The position numbers and the translations under genes are program-made. A stretch of 6,286 bases of DNA from Planctomycetota bacterium (GTDB lineage: Bacteria; Planctomycetota; UBA8742; SKZP01; JAIOTL01), in contig JAIOTL010000314.1 of assembly GCA_021106775.1 (NCBI GenBank), positions 1-6,286 of the forward strand, read 5' to 3'. Below are positions 4,475-6,286 of the stretch, piece by piece (position 1 is the stretch's first letter; each line of letters opens with the position of its first letter). The notes below the pieces were generated by a model that did not search any database, was not told where the DNA came from, and was given only the letters and a program-made list of their open reading frames with translations.

Positions 4475-6106
4475 ATGTCATTACCTTTTGATATAAATAA
4501 TTACTCAATTGACAAACTTATAAAAATTATTTCGAAAAAATCAAAAATTACTGAAAAAAAAGTAAGAAGAAAATTACATACAAAATATTTTGAGGAGTAT
4601 TTTAAAGAAGTTGGTGCGAGAAAAATCATCATAGAGAATGATTATATCGATAGAGATTATCTTGAGGATTATAGTGGTTATTATGTGAGATGTTTTAGAC
4701 CATATTTAAGAAAATGTACAAGATTACATTTCTTTAATCAGTATTTTAGTAAAAATGATTTTAACAAGGTGTTATCCGCAGAAGATACTCAACTAACAAC
4801 TGAAAGACTGAATAATTCATATTTAGGTTTTATCGTAATAAAACCTTTGCCAGAAACTGTAATCGGTAGAACTTGCCTAAAAACATATGTAAAAGAAAAT
4901 GCCGATGATAACTCAGTAATGCGTATTTTTCCAAGCTTCAGAAATTATGAAGTTAATTTGTTTGGTATTGAATTAAGTCTCGAATCTCTTGCTTTTCAAG
5001 AACAAGATCATGTAGTTGCAGCATGCGCAACAAGCGCATTATGGACAGTTTTTCAAGGAACAGGTAAATTATTTCAGCATAGAATATTATCACCTCTTGA
5101 AATCACGAAAATTGCGACAAACTTACCTTTCAGTAAATCAAGGAATTTTCCTAGTAAAGGATTATCTATTGAGCAAATGGCTCAAGCAATTAGAGAAGTT
5201 AACTTAGAACCATATTTTCCCCCAACTAAAGATGAACATATTCTTAAATCTGTTATATATGCATATCTAAAAGCTAATATACCTCTAGTTTTTGGCGTAG
5301 AACTAGTCGATACATCTTCTAAACCAAAACCAAACGCTATTAAAGGGAAACATGCCGTAGCAGTAACTGGATTCAATTTAGGTTTTAAGAAATCAGCTCC
5401 TTATAAAAAATCAAATTTCCATCTTACTGCTTCAAAAATCGATAAAATATATGTTCATGATGACCAAGTGGGTCCTTTTGCACGAATGATATTTGATGAT
5501 TACCCATTAAAAAATAAAAAAGGTAACCCATTATTAAGTCTCTATACTTCTTGGAAAGGAAAAGACAATCAAATAGGGAGTATGAGAGCAATTCCAATTG
5601 GTTTGTTAATGCCACTTTATCATAAAATTAGAATACCATTAATTACAATTCATGAGATTATTCTAGAGTTTGATTCAATAATATCTTACACACTTGCATT
5701 ACTTCATTCTATCAATAATCCAAAAAATCAAATAAATTCAATTCAAAGTGATATTGAATGGGATATTTTTCTTTCAACTGTTAATGACTTGAAAACCGAG
5801 TTAATCAAAGAAAATGAAATAAAAGGTGAATCCTTAAGGAGTATATTAACGCAAAGTTTACCTAGATTTGTTTGGAGAGCGATTGCTTACTCTGAAAAAC
5901 AAAAAATAATTGAATTTATTTTTGATGCAACAGATATATCTCAAGGAGATTTAATTGTACAAGCAATAATTTACAAAGAATACTACCTGATATTTTTTAA
6001 ACAAATTCCGTCAATTCTAGAAGCATTCTCTCCAACCGAATATGAAAAACTTCAATTAAAACCGTCGTATAATATTTTCAAATACTTAATCGAAAACAAT
6101 AATTAA
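4475..6106 (+). CDS. Predicted papain/C39-like cysteine peptidase-fold protein with extra N- and C-terminal domains
   Basis: The protein has 543 residues, is intracellular by appearance (no signal peptide) and is basic near its N-terminus. Residues about 1-165 form an uncharacterised domain containing YLGFIVIKPLPETVIGRT (116-132). Residues about 170-345 look like a papain-like/C39-like fold: FQEQDHVVAAC with candidate oxyanion Gln175 or Gln177 and nucleophile Cys184 at the head of a helix (CATSALW); a helix at 230-243; IPLVFGVEL strand; GKHAVAVTGF with candidate His293; and KIYVHDDQVGPF with candidate acid Asp329. This order (Q, C, H, D; H before a V-x-V-x-G strand, D after a hydrophobic strand) is that of papain-fold peptidases. 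Residues about 365-543 form a further domain (IPIGLLMPLYHKIRIP, later LPRFVWRAIAY and FIFDATDIS). Transglutaminase- or acyltransferase-like chemistry on the same fold is also possible. GC content is far below that of the regulator gene. Substrate and role are unknown. Confidence 0.8.
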   Translation: MSLPFDINNYSIDKLIKIISKKSKITEKKVRRKLHTKYFEEYFKEVGARKIIIENDYIDRDYLEDYSGYYVRCFRPYLRKCTRLHFFNQYFSKNDFNKVLSAEDTQLTTERLNNSYLGFIVIKPLPETVIGRTCLKTYVKENADDNSVMRIFPSFRNYEVNLFGIELSLESLAFQEQDHVVAACATSALWTVFQGTGKLFQHRILSPLEITKIATNLPFSKSRNFPSKGLSIEQMAQAIREVNLEPYFPPTKDEHILKSVIYAYLKANIPLVFGVELVDTSSKPKPNAIKGKHAVAVTGFNLGFKKSAPYKKSNFHLTASKIDKIYVHDDQVGPFARMIFDDYPLKNKKGNPLLSLYTSWKGKDNQIGSMRAIPIGLLMPLYHKIRIPLITIHEIILEFDSIISYTLALLHSINNPKNQINSIQSDIEWDIFLSTVNDLKTELIKENEIKGESLRSILTQSLPRFVWRAIAYSEKQKIIEFIFDATDISQGDLIVQAIIYKEYYLIFFKQIPSILEAFSPTEYEKLQLKPSYNIFKYLIENNN

Positions 6107-6152
6107 ATACTGAAACGCATTTGAATCATTTAATGCACTTATTGAGGTGGTG

Positions 6153-6284
6153 TTAGTCGCCCACGATTTTCATGTTCGCAGGTACGATGTTTTTGAAAAC
6201 ACCTAATTTTGGCTGGTCATATGTTTCATATTGCGATGCAGCAAAACTCGGTGCTTTAGCATCTTCTTTGGTTTCAAATTCCTG
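6153..6284 (-). CDS. C-terminal fragment of an unrecognised protein (5' end outside window)
   Basis: On the minus strand a frame is open from the window edge to a TAA at 6155-6153, giving 43 residues: a charged start (QEFETKEDAKAP), a Tyr/Gln-rich middle and a closing LGVFKNIVPANMKIVGD. Base composition is nearer to the older genes than to the AT-rich cassette. It is convergent with the peptidase-like gene, 46 nt apart. The frame is short and could be chance, but it has no internal stop, its amino-acid make-up is protein-like and its position is sensible. No family can be assigned from this tail. The short gap 6107-6152 shows no convincing terminator. Confidence 0.5.
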   Translation of the reverse strand, partial: QEFETKEDAKAPSFAASQYETYDQPKLGVFKNIVPANMKIVGD

Positions 6285-6286
6285 AA

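Noticed and set aside
4475..6106. Reading the large cassette protein as a C39 bacteriocin-leader peptidase of an ABC exporter
   Set aside because: There is no ABC transporter or membrane domain in the protein or next to it, and the peptidase-like region is central rather than N-terminal.
6118..6137. GCATT/AATGC dyad after the peptidase-like gene as a terminator
   Set aside because: The stem is only five AT-rich pairs with a ten-base loop and no T-run follows.
4107..6151. 7-bp inverted match ACCACCT (4107-4113) and AGGTGGT (6145-6151) flanking the AT-rich cassette, as possible element ends
   Set aside because: Seven bases is expected by chance at this distance; no longer inverted repeat, target duplication or recombinase gene supports mobile-element ends.

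Overview
The window (6,286 bp) looks like a chromosomal segment from a Gram-negative-type bacterium. It holds four complete protein genes in the older, moderate-GC part, counting a two-gene operon, a regulator and the 3' end of a secreted CAP-domain gene, plus a strikingly AT-rich two-gene cassette near the right end. I cannot name the phylum. The signs are ordinary Shine-Dalgarno sites (GGAGG), TATAAT-like -10 boxes, an NtrC-type response regulator and a GHHRN-type CAP domain. No rRNA, tRNA, CRISPR array or recognisable insertion sequence is visible.

Layout from left to right. (1) 2-178 (+): C-terminal 58 residues of a CAP/SCP-superfamily protein, followed by an imperfect GC-rich hairpin that may be an intergenic repeat or a terminator. 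(2) 2575-311 (-): a two-gene operon. The first gene encodes a 537-residue tail-anchored protein with an apparent exonuclease VII large-subunit (XseA)-like core, about 230 residues of coiled coil and one C-terminal membrane segment. The second, 24 nt downstream, encodes a 208-residue DUF445 membrane protein. (3) 2576-2732: divergent intergenic region with an extended -10 promoter for the operon that overlaps short palindromes. (4) 2733-4106 (+): a complete REC-AAA+-Fis-HTH response regulator of the NtrC class. Its sigma-54 contact loop and its ATPase 'glutamate switch' residues depart from consensus, and no sensor kinase is present in the window. (5) 4107-6106 (+): an AT-rich cassette with its own candidate promoter, a 64-residue helical protein and, 12 nt later, a 543-residue protein with a papain/C39-like Cys-His-Asp arrangement in its middle third. 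(6) 6284-6153 (-): the last 43 codons of an unrecognised gene, convergent with the cassette.

How they may work together. The XseA-like protein and DUF445 are probably co-transcribed and both sit at the membrane; their joint role is unknown. The orphan regulator is divergent from that operon and could control it through the shared 157-bp region, though no sigma-54 promoter is visible there. The AT-rich pair is the best candidate for an undescribed system: a small partner protein and a predicted cysteine-peptidase-like effector, apparently acquired as a unit and translationally linked. A toxin/antitoxin, defence or peptide-processing role is inference only.
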